Origin: Streptomyces lateritius
GTDB lineage: Bacteria; Actinomycetota; Actinomycetes; Streptomycetales; Streptomycetaceae
Assembly (NCBI RefSeq): GCF_014649715.1
Contig: NZ_BMTO01000001.1
Span: 1-60,362 of the forward strand
Reading direction: 5' to 3'
Length of the DNA: 60,362 bases
A model generated the notes under the pieces. It was not told the DNA's origin, did not search any database, and was given only the letters and a program-made list of their open reading frames with translations. The translations under genes and the position numbers were made by a program. Below are positions 25,306-33,893 of this stretch, piece by piece (within the stretch, counting starts at the first letter, position 1; the number at the start of each line of letters is the position of its first letter).

Positions 25306-26282
25306 CGGACGTCACCTCGGGCGATGGCGGCGAAGGTACGCAGGGACCGGGTGCCGGCGCCGAAGTAGCCGTTGTGGCCCCGGGCGTCGTCGGCGGGCAC
25401 CCGGCGGGCCCCGAAGCCGGCCCCGGTGGGGTCCTCGCCGTGCCCGAGCCCCGCGAACTCGACGTTCGGGACCCGGTCGATCCAGTCGGAGGGGTCCTTG
25501 GCGGCCCAGACCCGTGCGGAGGTGTTCAGCTCGGCGACGCTCCCGGCGCGCATGCCGGGGGAGCCGAAGACGACGATGTCCTTCGCCTTGAGGTCGTGCG
25601 CGGCGAGGCCGCAGACGACGGAGCCGTAGCTGTGGCAGAAGAGGGAGGGGGCGGGGGCGCCGACGGCCGCGAGTCCGTCGGTCAGCCGGGTCAGCCGCTC
25701 GGCCCCGACCTCGGCGAGATCACCGGTGGCGGCGTCGAGACCGACGCCTACGGGGGTGGTGTAGCCGGCCCAGGCGATGACGGCGGTGGTGTCGCCGGCC
25801 GCGTGGCGCAGGGCGTCCGCCATGTCGGTGAGCGGCTTGCTGTTGCCGGCGTCTATGTCGGAACCGGGCACGATGACGGCGATGTGCCGGGCGCGCGCCA
25901 AGTCCCCACGGACGAGGGCGATCTGGCCCCGGCCGCGCGGGTCGAACGCGAGGACCCGCTGCCCGGCGTACCGCGGCCCCGCGGCCTTGGCGTTGGCCTC
26001 GAACCGGAGCTGGAGGGGCGCGCCGTCCAGGTTGCCGACGACGGAGGGGTGCGCGCGGACGAGCTCCCGTTGCCGGGCCGGGCTCACGTTCCCGAAGAAC
26101 GCGGCCACTTCGTCGGCGGTCATGCCCTCCGGGTCGGGCAGCCCGTCCGCCCGCCACGCCTCGGCCCCGACCGGCGCCCCGCTCACGGCCTGCTGGGCGC
26201 TCCCGGACGCCCAGCCCGCCGTCCCCGCGACCACGGTGGTGGTGAGCGCGGCGGCGACCAACGTCCTTGTGTAGCGGCGCAT
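25302..26282 (-). CDS. Secreted alpha/beta hydrolase, DUF1023 family
   Basis: A 326-residue exported hydrolase with a signal peptide (about residues 1-30). The DUF1023 core has the nucleophile elbow CHSYGSVVCG (Ser about 215), a preceding VIAWAGYTTPVGVG and a C-terminal His in GHNGYF. A typical segment before the core is VVGNLDGAP. The family is common in actinobacteria with no firm substrate. It is translationally coupled to the acyltransferase gene. A close paralogue lies about 3.2 kb away (29528-30739). The promoter region carries a TCATACCGGAG motif shared with the NarL-type two-component operon. Confidence 0.87.
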   Translation of the reverse strand: MRRYTRTLVAAALTTTVVAGTAGWASGSAQQAVSGAPVGAEAWRADGLPDPEGMTADEVAAFFGNVSPARQRELVRAHPSVVGNLDGAPLQLRFEANAKAAGPRYAGQRVLAFDPRGRGQIALVRGDLARARHIAVIVPGSDIDAGNSKPLTDMADALRHAAGDTTAVIAWAGYTTPVGVGLDAATGDLAEVGAERLTRLTDGLAAVGAPAPSLFCHSYGSVVCGLAAHDLKAKDIVVFGSPGMRAGSVAELNTSARVWAAKDPSDWIDRVPNVEFAGLGHGEDPTGAGFGARRVPADDARGHNGYFGAGTRSLRTFAAIARGDVR

Positions 26283-26382
26283 ATGGCGGCCCTCCCTCTT
26301 CCCTCTGGTGTCTCGTCCTGACGAGAGGAAGGTAGGAAGAAGAGGGGCGGCGGCACGTCACACCGAGGAGCCAACTCCCCGC

Positions 26383-26393
26383 TCATACCGGAG
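26383..26393 (+). promoter_or_regulatory. Motif TCATACCGGAG upstream of the secreted hydrolase
   Basis: This 11-mer lies about 100 bp upstream of the DUF1023 hydrolase start. The identical 11-mer lies upstream of the histidine kinase at 28536. It may be a binding site for the response regulator encoded between them; this is inferred from distribution only. Confidence 0.4.
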
Positions 26394-26414
26394 TAGGGGC
26401 GGGAGGAGGGACGG

Positions 26415-26449
26415 GCCCCCGGGCCGGGGTGGGGCTTTCCCCCGGGGGC
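26415..26449. terminator. Hairpin downstream of the NarL-type regulator
   Basis: GCCCCCGGG (26415-26423) pairs perfectly with CCCGGGGGC (26441-26449). It lies 40-74 bp after the response regulator stop codon on its strand. Confidence 0.5.
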
Positions 26450-26488
26450 TGCCTGGATGCGGCGCGGAGCGCGGCGGTCCCGCCCCTT

Positions 26489-27175
26489 TCAGCGGCGGGC
26501 GTCGCCCGGCGTCACAAGTCCCGACTCGTACGCGAAGATCACCGCCTGTGCCCGGTCCCGCAGATCGAGCTTGGCAAGCACCCGCCCGATGTGCGTCTTC
26601 ACCGTCTGCTCGGCGAGCACCAGCCGGTCCGCGATCTCCTGGTTCGACAGCCCCCGAGCGATCAGCTCGAGCACTTCCGTCTCGCGTGGCGTCAGACCGT
26701 TCAGCCGCAGCGCCGCCCGGTCCGCCCGCGGCGCCGGCCGCGACGCCGCGAAGTCGGCGATCAGCCGACGTGTCACCGACGGCGCCAGCAGCGCCTCGCC
26801 GGCCGCGACCACCCGTACCGCCGCGATCAGGTCCGCCGGCGGCGCGTCCTTCAGCAGAAAGCCCGACGCCCCCGCACGCAGCGCCTCGTACACGTAGTCG
26901 TCCACGTCGAAGGTGGTCAGCATCAGCACCCTCGGACGGTGGACGACCCCCACCGGCGGCGACAGGATCTCCCGCGCCGCCGCGAGACCGTCCATCTCGG
27001 GCATCCGCACGTCCATCAGCACCACGTCCGGATGGGTCGCCCGGGCCACCTCCACGCCCTGCTTCCCGTCCGGCGCCTCGCCCACCACGTCGATGTCGGC
27101 CTGTGCCGACAGCAGCGCGGCGAAACCCGCCCGCACCATGGCCTGGTCGTCGACGATGATCACGCGAATGGTCAC
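26489..27175 (-). CDS. NarL/LuxR-type response regulator
   Basis: A 228-residue regulator. The receiver domain has IIVDDQAMVRAG, the phospho-acceptor Asp in VLMDVRMPEMDG (about D54), the Thr in MLTTFDVDDYVY and the Lys in FLLKDAPP. The C-terminal LuxR HTH (about 160-215) contains LTPRETEVLELIARG and NQEIADRLVLAEQTVKTH (in part). It is translated from a start that overlaps the kinase stop by 4 nt. A shared TCATACCGGAG motif flanks the operon on both sides, suggesting autoregulation and control of the hydrolase-acyltransferase pair. Confidence 0.94.
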   Translation of the reverse strand: MTIRVIIVDDQAMVRAGFAALLSAQADIDVVGEAPDGKQGVEVARATHPDVVLMDVRMPEMDGLAAAREILSPPVGVVHRPRVLMLTTFDVDDYVYEALRAGASGFLLKDAPPADLIAAVRVVAAGEALLAPSVTRRLIADFAASRPAPRADRAALRLNGLTPRETEVLELIARGLSNQEIADRLVLAEQTVKTHIGRVLAKLDLRDRAQAVIFAYESGLVTPGDARR

Positions 27176-28497
27176 AAGGTGCCCTTCGAGGTCAGCGGGA
27201 GGCGCGCGGCCACCCGGAAGCCGCCGTCCGGCAGCGGACCGGTGTCCAGCGTGCCGCCGGTCAACCGTACGCGTTCCCGCATGCCGACCAGCCCGTGCCC
27301 GGTCCCCGTACCGCCTTCCAGGGGCGAAGTGCGAGCCGGTACCGGCCCGTTGACGACGAGGACGGTCAGCCAGTCGTCGTCCGAGGTCACCGACACCCGG
27401 GTCTCCGCGCCCGGCGCGTGCCGCACCACGTTCGCCAGCGCCTCCTGCACGATCCGGTACGCCGACAGGTCCACCGCCTGCGGTACGTCACCGAGCCGGG
27501 CGGCCAGTTCGGCCGAGAACGACAACCGGGCCGGCACCCCCGCCCGTACCGTCGCCTCGATCAGCTGCTGCACCCGGTCGAGGCCCGGCTGCGGCGCCCG
27601 TTCGCCCTCCGCGCCCTCGCTGCGCAGCACCACCAGCAGCCGCCGCATCTCGGCGAGGGACTCTCGCGCGCTCGCGGCGATCGAGGTGAACTCCTCGCGG
27701 GCCGCCTCCGGAAGGCCGGGAATCCGGTACGGCGCCGAGTCGGCCTGCACGGTGATCACCGACATGTGGTGCGCGACCACGTCGTGCAGCTCGCGCGCGA
27801 TCCGGGCCCGCTCCTCGAGGAGGGTCGTACGCGCCCGTTCCTCGGCGGTGCGGCGCTCGGCGTCGCCGCGCTCCCGGAGCGTCGCCGTGATGAGCAGGAC
27901 GACCCCGCTCAGGACGAAGACCAGGACGTGCACGCCGTCGCTGTGCTGCTGTGAGACCAGCTCGAAAGCGAAGCCGACGGCGCCGGTCACCAGCCACACC
28001 CCGAGCAGCGCCCGTCGCGACTCGCGCAGCCCCAGGGCGAGCATCAGGGCGAGGTAGCCGACCACGACCATCGGCGTCCACGGCCAGGAACGCCCGTCGA
28101 GGCCGTCGGCGGCGAGCGTGACCAGCGCACCGGCGACATCGGCGGTCCCGATGATCCACCAGGCCTGGAGGGGGCGGGTCACCGCGAGCAGCAGCGGCGC
28201 GGTCTGGGCGGTGGCGAGGGCACCCGCGAGGGCGCCGTTGACCTGGTAGTCGTTGACGAGAACCGTGATGGTGACGGGCAGCAGCGAGGCGACGAAGGCG
28301 AAGGCGACGCCGTACGGCAGCAGCCGCAGCCACCGCTTCTGGGCCGAGGCGAGCAGGGGGGCGCCCGGCCGCGTCGGCGTCGCGAGGGCAGCCCCGAACG
28401 CCTGCGTCATCTCCCGCGCGGGGGCGAGGAAGCGCGCGGCGCGCGAGGGGGCTCGGGGGGCGGGGTCAGGGGCGGTGGCGGAGGTGTCGGTACTCAT
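27172..28497 (-). CDS. Sensor histidine kinase, NarL-partner type (HisKA_3)
   Basis: A 441-residue kinase with an N-terminal cytoplasmic tail and about six transmembrane segments with short loops (residues 50-215), i.e. an intramembrane-sensing type. The HisKA_3 phospho-acceptor His follows in ARIARELHDVVAHHM and the HATPase_c domain includes ALANVVRHA and GTGHGLVGMRERV. No extracytoplasmic sensor domain is present. It is the first gene of the pair, overlapping the regulator by 4 nt. Confidence 0.93.
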   Translation of the reverse strand: MSTDTSATAPDPAPRAPSRAARFLAPAREMTQAFGAALATPTRPGAPLLASAQKRWLRLLPYGVAFAFVASLLPVTITVLVNDYQVNGALAGALATAQTAPLLLAVTRPLQAWWIIGTADVAGALVTLAADGLDGRSWPWTPMVVVGYLALMLALGLRESRRALLGVWLVTGAVGFAFELVSQQHSDGVHVLVFVLSGVVLLITATLRERGDAERRTAEERARTTLLEERARIARELHDVVAHHMSVITVQADSAPYRIPGLPEAAREEFTSIAASARESLAEMRRLLVVLRSEGAEGERAPQPGLDRVQQLIEATVRAGVPARLSFSAELAARLGDVPQAVDLSAYRIVQEALANVVRHAPGAETRVSVTSDDDWLTVLVVNGPVPARTSPLEGGTGTGHGLVGMRERVRLTGGTLDTGPLPDGGFRVAARLPLTSKGTL

Positions 28498-28535
28498 GGC
28501 CCGCTCAGGTTAGGCAGCCTCCCCGGCGCAGGGCG

Positions 28536-28576
28536 TCATACCGGAGAGCCGGACGCCGACCGATACCGAGGTATGA
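28536..28576. promoter_or_regulatory. TCATACC-type motif pair upstream of the two-component operon
   Basis: TCATACCGGAG at 28536-28546 is followed by GATACCGAGGTATGA at 28562-28576, whose right half is the reverse complement of TCATACC (28570-28576). Opposed copies 39-79 bp upstream of the kinase start suit a dimeric response regulator site. Confidence 0.45.
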
Positions 28577-28601
28577 GACCGGCGCGCCCCCGCGCCCCGG
28601 A

Positions 28602-29453
28602 TCACAGCTCCGCCAGCAGCTCCGCCTTCTTCACCGTGAACTCCTCGTCCGTCACCAGACCCGCCCGGTGCAGCTCCCCCAGATACCGGATCCGCTCCGC
28701 CACGCCGACCGGATCACGCCGTTCCGTCTCCAGCGCCCCCGCCGTCCGGGCCGCCCCGCGGATCGCGGCGAGGACCGACGCGGCGAACGGCAGCGACTGG
28801 TGGACCGGGCCGTAGCCCAGACCGAAGACGACGGCCGCCGGGTCGCGGTCCACCTGGGCCGGGCGCGGCTCGCCGGAACGGGGCAGCAGGCGCAGGTAAC
28901 CGTCGAAGACGTCCGGCGAGCGCCACTCGACCCCGCTGAGATCGCGTACCGGGAAGGTCTGGTCGCCCGCCTTCCACTTCTCCGATGACGCACCGGACCA
29001 GGACCAGTGGAACGTGACCTCCGACCTCCCGTCGAAGCTCGCCTTCCCGTCGTACGCCTTGAAGGACTGCGGTCCTTCCGGCGCGGCCACCAGGAAGGCG
29101 TCCGCCGGCTCCGCGCCCGCCGTGAGCAGGGGCCGCAGTTCGTCCCCGTAGTACTCCGCCAGCGTCTCCCGCTCGGCCGGAAGCACCAGTCGGTACGGGT
29201 CGCACCCTTCCTTCAGCTGCCCCGCGGCCGCTTCCATCAGGGGATCGGCGCCCGGTCGCGGCACCGCGTGCAGCACGACGGTGCCCCGCTTGCCCGGCGC
29301 GAGCGTCACCGACGCCAACGCCTCGTGCGGGACGCGGCGTTCGCGCAGCGTCTGGAACAGCTTCGGTGTGCGGATCCCTCGTTCGAAGCGGATGACGACG
29401 GCGTCGCTCTCGAACTCCCAGGTGGCATGAATTCCGGCCAGCACATCACCCAT
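28602..29453 (-). CDS. DUF4429 protein with C-terminal SHOCT helix-turn segment
   Basis: A 283-residue cytoplasmic protein with two DUF4429 repeats (about 5-95 and 125-225; the first opens GIHATWEFESDAVVI, the second KAYDGKASFDG). The C-terminal 30 residues are a SHOCT motif (RIRYLGELHRAGLVTDEEF). These are Streptomyces proteins of unknown function, possibly PH-like folds. The start is the ATG at 29453 with GAGG just upstream; an in-frame ATG three codons earlier lacks a ribosome site, and the frame continues open far upstream as a shadow of the next gene. Confidence 0.83.
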   Translation of the reverse strand: MGDVLAGIHATWEFESDAVVIRFERGIRTPKLFQTLRERRVPHEALASVTLAPGKRGTVVLHAVPRPGADPLMEAAAGQLKEGCDPYRLVLPAERETLAEYYGDELRPLLTAGAEPADAFLVAAPEGPQSFKAYDGKASFDGRSEVTFHWSWSGASSEKWKAGDQTFPVRDLSGVEWRSPDVFDGYLRLLPRSGEPRPAQVDRDPAAVVFGLGYGPVHQSLPFAASVLAAIRGAARTAGALETERRDPVGVAERIRYLGELHRAGLVTDEEFTVKKAELLAEL

Positions 29454-29527
29454 GTGCCTCATCGTATGCGGCGAGCGCCCCCGCGTCGCCCCTGCGCGGG
29501 GGTCCGGAATGCCGGGCTCTACGCGCG

Positions 29528-30739
29528 TCAGAGGCCCTCCGCGCCGGAGATTCCCCTGCGGCAAGCCCTGTCGGCGCTCGCGCACGTGAGGCTGTGGTAC
29601 GAACCAACGCCTATCGCGGCGAAGTTGTCGAGGCTGTCGGTGCCCGGCTCGAAATAGCCGGTATGGCCGGTGGCCCCGGCGGCGGAGAGGAGCCGCGCGC
29701 CGAATTCCGGCGTCACCGGGTCCGCCCCGTGCCCGACCCCGCCGACCGCCAGGTTCGGCACGTCCTGGATCCAGTCGTCGGCGTCCCGCATCGCCCACAC
29801 CCGGGCCCGGGTCGACAGTTCGGCCGCGCTCTCCACCCGCATGCCGGGGCTCCCGGCCACGGCCACGTCCGTCACCCGGGCGGACAGGCGGGGCGCGGCG
29901 ACCCCGCACAGCACCGAGCCGTAGCTGTGGCAGAAGAGGCTGACGCGCGAGGTGCCCGGCAGCGCGGTGGTCATGTCGACGAGCCGTACCGCCCCCGCGG
30001 AGGCCAGACGCCCCATGGCGGCGTCGATGCCCACCCCGACGGGGGCGGTGTAGTCGGCCCAGGCGATGACGGCGGTGGGGGAGCCGGGTGCGGCCCTGCG
30101 CTCGGCGGCGTAGAGCGATTCGGCCATTCCGGCGGGGGCCGAGTACTTCCGGTGGGTCTTCTGGAAGGTGAGCAGGTTGGTGTCGACGCCGGGCACGATC
30201 ACCGAGACCCGCCGGGCCCGGTCCAGATCGCCGAGCACCTCGGCCGTCCGCCCCGGACCGCTGGGGTCGAAGGCGAGGATCTGCCGGCCGGTCCGCATCA
30301 GCGACGTGAAGCGGTGCACCCGGCGCAGTGCCTCGTGCCGGCCGGTGGCGCTCAGTCGGGGGTCCTCGACCCTGCCTCGCTCGGCGGCGAGGGCGCGGGC
30401 GAGGGCGAGCCGGTTGGCGCGGTAGCGGAGGGTGACCGGGGCGCCGTCGAGATTGCCGACGACGAGCGGGTGCGCGTCGGCGAGTGAAGCGCCCCGTTTC
30501 GGGCCGATGGAGGCGAAGAACGCGGCGATCGTACGGGCGGGGGACGCCGGGTCGGGGAGCGCCCGGTCGCCGATCCTGCCGTGCGCCCAGGAGGCGAGCG
30601 CGGTCTGGCGGGGCTCCCCTGGCCCGCGCTGTTGCCGGATCGTCGTCCAGCCGGTGGTGGCGAGGAGGACGAACGCCACGGCCAGCGCGAGCAGTATGCG
30701 CCAGGCGGAGAGGGTGGGGGAGGAGTCGAAGGAAGTCAC
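29528..30739 (-). CDS. Alpha/beta hydrolase, DUF1023 family (paralogue of 25302-26282)
   Basis: A 403-residue protein with an N-terminal membrane anchor or uncleaved signal (about 12-30, SAWRILLALAVAFVLLATTG) and a DUF1023 hydrolase domain. The nucleophile elbow CHSYGSVLCG (Ser about 280), the upstream VIAWADYTAPVGVG and the C-terminal GHTGYFEPGTDSLDNF match the secreted paralogue closely. It differs by an insert of about 40 residues before the core (arginine-rich, residues 110-155) and a C-terminal Cys-containing tail. It starts at GTG 30739. No operon partner is evident. Confidence 0.85.
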   Translation of the reverse strand: MTSFDSSPTLSAWRILLALAVAFVLLATTGWTTIRQQRGPGEPRQTALASWAHGRIGDRALPDPASPARTIAAFFASIGPKRGASLADAHPLVVGNLDGAPVTLRYRANRLALARALAAERGRVEDPRLSATGRHEALRRVHRFTSLMRTGRQILAFDPSGPGRTAEVLGDLDRARRVSVIVPGVDTNLLTFQKTHRKYSAPAGMAESLYAAERRAAPGSPTAVIAWADYTAPVGVGIDAAMGRLASAGAVRLVDMTTALPGTSRVSLFCHSYGSVLCGVAAPRLSARVTDVAVAGSPGMRVESAAELSTRARVWAMRDADDWIQDVPNLAVGGVGHGADPVTPEFGARLLSAAGATGHTGYFEPGTDSLDNFAAIGVGSYHSLTCASADRACRRGISGAEGL

Positions 30740-30923
30740 TGCGCGCCACCCTAGGAGACGCGAGCGGGCCTTCGTGCGGCCGGGTGAGGTGGATCACATC
30801 GGACGGCGGAGCGTGGTGACGCTCCGTACGCGCGGGCGTACGCCTCACGCGTGCACTTGCGTCGTGACCGGTGGCCTTCGCACGTGCGCGCCTGCGGAAC
30901 GCACCTGTGTGCTTACGGAGCCG

Positions 30924-31553
30924 TCAGTTCCGCCAGTCCGGTTCGAGGGCCGGGGCCAGGTGGTCCAGGTAGCGCTCGGTCAGTTCGCGGATCGCCTCCA
31001 GCGTCGGGTCGGTGCCCCGGCCCCAGAGCTGACCGGTCACCCGCATCACCCCGCTGAACGCCGCCACCGCGATCCGGGGGCGCGGGTCCTCGTCCACGTC
31101 CAGGCCCTCGCGCTCGGCGATCAGCCGGGCGAGGGCCTCCTCCATCTCGGTCGAGCGGCGCAGATGGACGGCGAGCAGCGCCGGCGTCGACTCGATCATC
31201 TGGAAGGTCCGCAGATACTGCTCGACGGGCACGACCTCCATGATCGCCTCGCCGATGGTGTCCCAGGAGGCGAGAACGGCGTTGCGCATCGCGTCGAGCG
31301 GACCCTCCTCGGCGGGGCGCTCCGCCAGCGCGCGGACGAAGCGCTCCTCCACCATCTGCTGGACGGCGAAAGCGGCCTCCTCCTTGGAGGAGAAGTACCG
31401 GAAGAAGGTGCGCTGGGAGACCTCGACCGCGTCGGCGATCTCGTCGACGGTCGTCCGCTCGTACCCCTGTGTCGTGAAGAGTTCGAGGGCCACCCGCAGC
31501 AGCGCGTCCCGGGTGCGCTGCTTCTTCCGTTCCCGCAGTCCGGAAACCGTCAC
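30924..31553 (-). CDS. TetR family regulator, divergent from an MFS exporter
   Basis: A 209-residue repressor. The N-terminal HTH has TRDALLRVALELFTTQGYERT and VDEIADAVEVSQRTFFRYFSSKEE (residues about 10-55; shown in parts: DEIADAVEVSQRTFFRYF). The helical effector domain carries no recognisable ligand motif. The start chosen is the GTG at 31553 with GAGGG 7 nt upstream; an upstream in-frame ATG adds ten basic residues. It is divergent from the DHA2 exporter, with an inverted repeat over the shared promoter: the classic drug-responsive arrangement. Confidence 0.9.
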   Translation of the reverse strand: MTVSGLRERKKQRTRDALLRVALELFTTQGYERTTVDEIADAVEVSQRTFFRYFSSKEEAAFAVQQMVEERFVRALAERPAEEGPLDAMRNAVLASWDTIGEAIMEVVPVEQYLRTFQMIESTPALLAVHLRRSTEMEEALARLIAEREGLDVDEDPRPRIAVAAFSGVMRVTGQLWGRGTDPTLEAIRELTERYLDHLAPALEPDWRN

Positions 31554-31642
31554 CTCATGGCCCTCTTTTCGCCTCTTTCTCACGCTTCGTGGCCTTCAGG
31601 GTACCTGTGAGCTACGTGACAGTTACCGGCGTGTGAAACGCT

Positions 31643-31665
31643 TTGTCAATTGTCAGTCGCTGACA
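31643..31665 (+). promoter_or_regulatory. Promoter/operator of the MFS exporter
   Basis: TTGTCA occurs twice (31643-31648 and 31650-31655), and TGTCAG-TCG-CTGACA (31651-31665) is a perfect inverted repeat ending 14 bp before the exporter ATG. Overlap with the likely promoter fits repression by the divergent TetR protein. There is no ribosome site before the ATG, so a short or absent leader is likely. Confidence 0.55.
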
Positions 31666-31679
31666 CTAGCCTCTTTCGC

Positions 31680-33302
31680 ATGACTAGTCAGACCACCATG
31701 GAAAAGGCCCCGCAGGGTGACGGGGGTGCCCAGAATCCCAGCCCGGCCCCGGCGAAGGGACTGCGCGGCCACCCCTGGTTGACTCTGTTCGCCGTGGCTG
31801 TCGGCGTGATGATGGTCGCGCTCGACGGCACGATCGTCGCCATCGCCAACCCGGCGATCCAGCACGACCTCGGCGCGACCCTCGATCAGCTGCAGTGGAT
31901 CACCAACGGTTATCTCCTGGCCCTCGCGGTCGCCCTGATCACGGCCGGCAAGCTCGGTGACCGCTTCGGCCACCGCCAGACCTTCCTGATAGGCATCGCG
32001 GGCTTCGCCGCGGCCTCCGGCGCCATCGGCCTGTCCGACTCGATCGCCTTCGTGATCGGCTTCCGCGTGCTGCAGGGCCTCTTCGGCGCCCTGTTGATGC
32101 CCGCGGCGCTCGGCCTGCTGCGCGCCACCTTCCCCGCCGAGAAGCTGAACATGGCCATCGGTATCTGGGGCATGGTCATCGGCGCCTCCACGGCCGGCGG
32201 CCCGATCCTCGGCGGCTTCCTCGTCGAGCACGTCAGCTGGCAGTCCGTCTTCTTCATCAACGTGCCGGTCGGTGTGATCGCGCTCGTCTTCGGTCTGGTG
32301 ATCCTCAAGGACCACCGCGCCGAGAACGCCCCGCGCTCCTTCGACGTGCTCGGCATCCTGCTGCTCTCCGGCGCGATGGGATCGCTCATCTGGGGGATCA
32401 TCCAGGCGGGTGCCGACTGGGGCTGGGCGAGCGGCAACACCTGGGGCTGCCTGCTCGGCGCGATGCTGCTCTTCGGCGTCTTCGCCTACTGGGAGACCAA
32501 GGTCAAGGAGCCGCTCATCCCGATGGCCATGTTCCGCTCCGTGCCGCTCTCGGCCGGTGTGGTCCTGATGGTCCTCATGGCCTTCGCCTTCATGGGCGGC
32601 CTGTTCTTCGTGACCTTCTACCTCCAGGGCGTCCAGGGTCTCGGCCCGATCGACGCCGGACTGCACCTGCTGCCGCTGACCGCGATGATGATCGTCTCCT
32701 CGCCGCTGGCCGGCGCGCTCATCACCAAGTTCGGCCCGCGCATCCCGCTGGTCGGCGGCATGGTGTGCACCGCGGCCGCGATGTTCGGCATGATCAGCCT
32801 CTCCGAGGGGACCGGCACCTTCGCCATGTCCCTCTGGTTCGCCCTCCTCGGCCTGGGGCTCGCCCCGGTCATGGTCGGCGCCACCGAGGTCATCGTCGGC
32901 AACGCCCCGCTGGAGCTCTCCGGCGTGGCGGGCGGTCTGCAGCAGGCCGCGATGCAGGTCGGCGGCGCGCTCGGCACGGCCGTGCTCGGTGCGGTCATGT
33001 CCTCCAAGGTCTCCAGCGACTTCGCGGAGAACTGGACGGCCGCCGGAGTTCCGGGTGAGCCCGCTCCCGGTCTGGAGCAGGCCGCCGAGTTCGGCATGGT
33101 CCCGCAGGAGCTGGCCCAGGCGCCCGGTATGACCCCGGACATGCTCGACCGGATCGGCGGGGTCATCCACGACACCTTCCTGGACGGCATGGGGCTCGCC
33201 TTCACCGTCGCCGGTGTCGTGGCCGCCGTCGCGGCCGGGGTCGCCGTGTTCACCAAGCGCGGCGAGAACGCGGAGGCCGGTGCGGGCGGAGCCCACATCT
33301 GA
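31680..33302 (+). CDS. DHA2-family (EmrB/QacA) 14-TM drug:H+ antiporter
   Basis: A 540-residue major facilitator protein with about 14 hydrophobic segments. Motif D1 appears as ALDGTIVAIANPAIQHDLG (D-x-T-I-V-x-x-A-x-P), motif A as GKLGDRFGHRQ and motif C as MVIGASTAGGPILGG. The C-terminal helix is preceded by a loop rich in Pro/Glu. The start is the ATG at 31680. Tight control by the divergent TetR protein is expected; the exported compound is unknown. It is followed by a 15-bp perfect terminator stem. Confidence 0.93.
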   Translation: MTSQTTMEKAPQGDGGAQNPSPAPAKGLRGHPWLTLFAVAVGVMMVALDGTIVAIANPAIQHDLGATLDQLQWITNGYLLALAVALITAGKLGDRFGHRQTFLIGIAGFAAASGAIGLSDSIAFVIGFRVLQGLFGALLMPAALGLLRATFPAEKLNMAIGIWGMVIGASTAGGPILGGFLVEHVSWQSVFFINVPVGVIALVFGLVILKDHRAENAPRSFDVLGILLLSGAMGSLIWGIIQAGADWGWASGNTWGCLLGAMLLFGVFAYWETKVKEPLIPMAMFRSVPLSAGVVLMVLMAFAFMGGLFFVTFYLQGVQGLGPIDAGLHLLPLTAMMIVSSPLAGALITKFGPRIPLVGGMVCTAAAMFGMISLSEGTGTFAMSLWFALLGLGLAPVMVGATEVIVGNAPLELSGVAGGLQQAAMQVGGALGTAVLGAVMSSKVSSDFAENWTAAGVPGEPAPGLEQAAEFGMVPQELAQAPGMTPDMLDRIGGVIHDTFLDGMGLAFTVAGVVAAVAAGVAVFTKRGENAEAGAGGAHI

Positions 33303-33346
33303 GGTCGACGCGTCAGCCGCGTCTGACCCGTCAACACAGCGTTGCC

Positions 33347-33380
33347 GACAGCCCCGCCGGACCCGTCCGGCGGGGCTGTC
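33347..33380 (+). terminator. Strong terminator hairpin after the exporter
   Basis: GACAGCCCCGCCGGA (33347-33361) pairs perfectly with its complement at 33366-33380 around a CCCG loop. Confidence 0.85.
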
Positions 33381-33479
33381 ACCTATCCGGGTGAACCGAC
33401 TCGGAGCCTCTTCCCAACGAGGTCACCACTCCCTCAGAGTTCTGATTACAGAGAGTGACGAACACGGGGGTTCACCGAC

Positions 33480-33893
33480 ATGCGTACGAAGACCGTTCTC
33501 CCGGCCGCCCTGGCGGCCACCCTGCTCACCGCCCTTCCGGCGACACTGCTGCACGCACGGCCCGCGACCGCCGGCACCGCGACCGCGGGCGCGGGGGCTC
33601 CGGCGCCCACGCTCGGGGCCTGCGCGCCCGGGCAGCTCTGCCTCTGGCCGAAGTCCGACTTCAAGGGCAAGGCGCAGCGGTACGAACTCGCCGACACGGA
33701 CGTCGACAGCTGCGTCGCGCTTCCCGCCGGCACCACGGCTCAGGCCCTGGCCAACCGGACCGGGCGGCCGGTGACCGCCTACCAGTCGGCCGAGTGCGCG
33801 GAGACCGGGGAGTTCGAGACCTACCCGGGCCGGGGGACCTGGACGCCCCAGACGCCGTACCAGGTCAGAGCCTTCAAGATCTGGGAGCGATAG
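33480..33893 (+). CDS. Secreted peptidase inhibitor family I36-like protein
   Basis: A 137-residue secreted protein: signal peptide (about 1-32), a short Ala/Thr/Gly linker, then one crystallin-like domain with CAPGQLCLWPKSDFKGKAQRY (shown in part as GQLCLWPKSDFKGK), the signature of the I36/SMI-type inhibitors. Four Cys are present (two in CAPGQLC, one in DSCVAL, one in SAECAE), enough for two disulfides. The start is the ATG at 33480 with GGGGG about 8 nt upstream. Its 3' end overlaps the convergent ion-channel gene by 20 bp. Confidence 0.8.
   Translation: MRTKTVLPAALAATLLTALPATLLHARPATAGTATAGAGAPAPTLGACAPGQLCLWPKSDFKGKAQRYELADTDVDSCVALPAGTTAQALANRTGRPVTAYQSAECAETGEFETYPGRGTWTPQTPYQVRAFKIWER

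Noticed and set aside
31650..31679. Earlier start for the DHA2 exporter
   Set aside because: It would place the start codon inside the operator dyad; the ATG at 31680 fits the family N-terminus.
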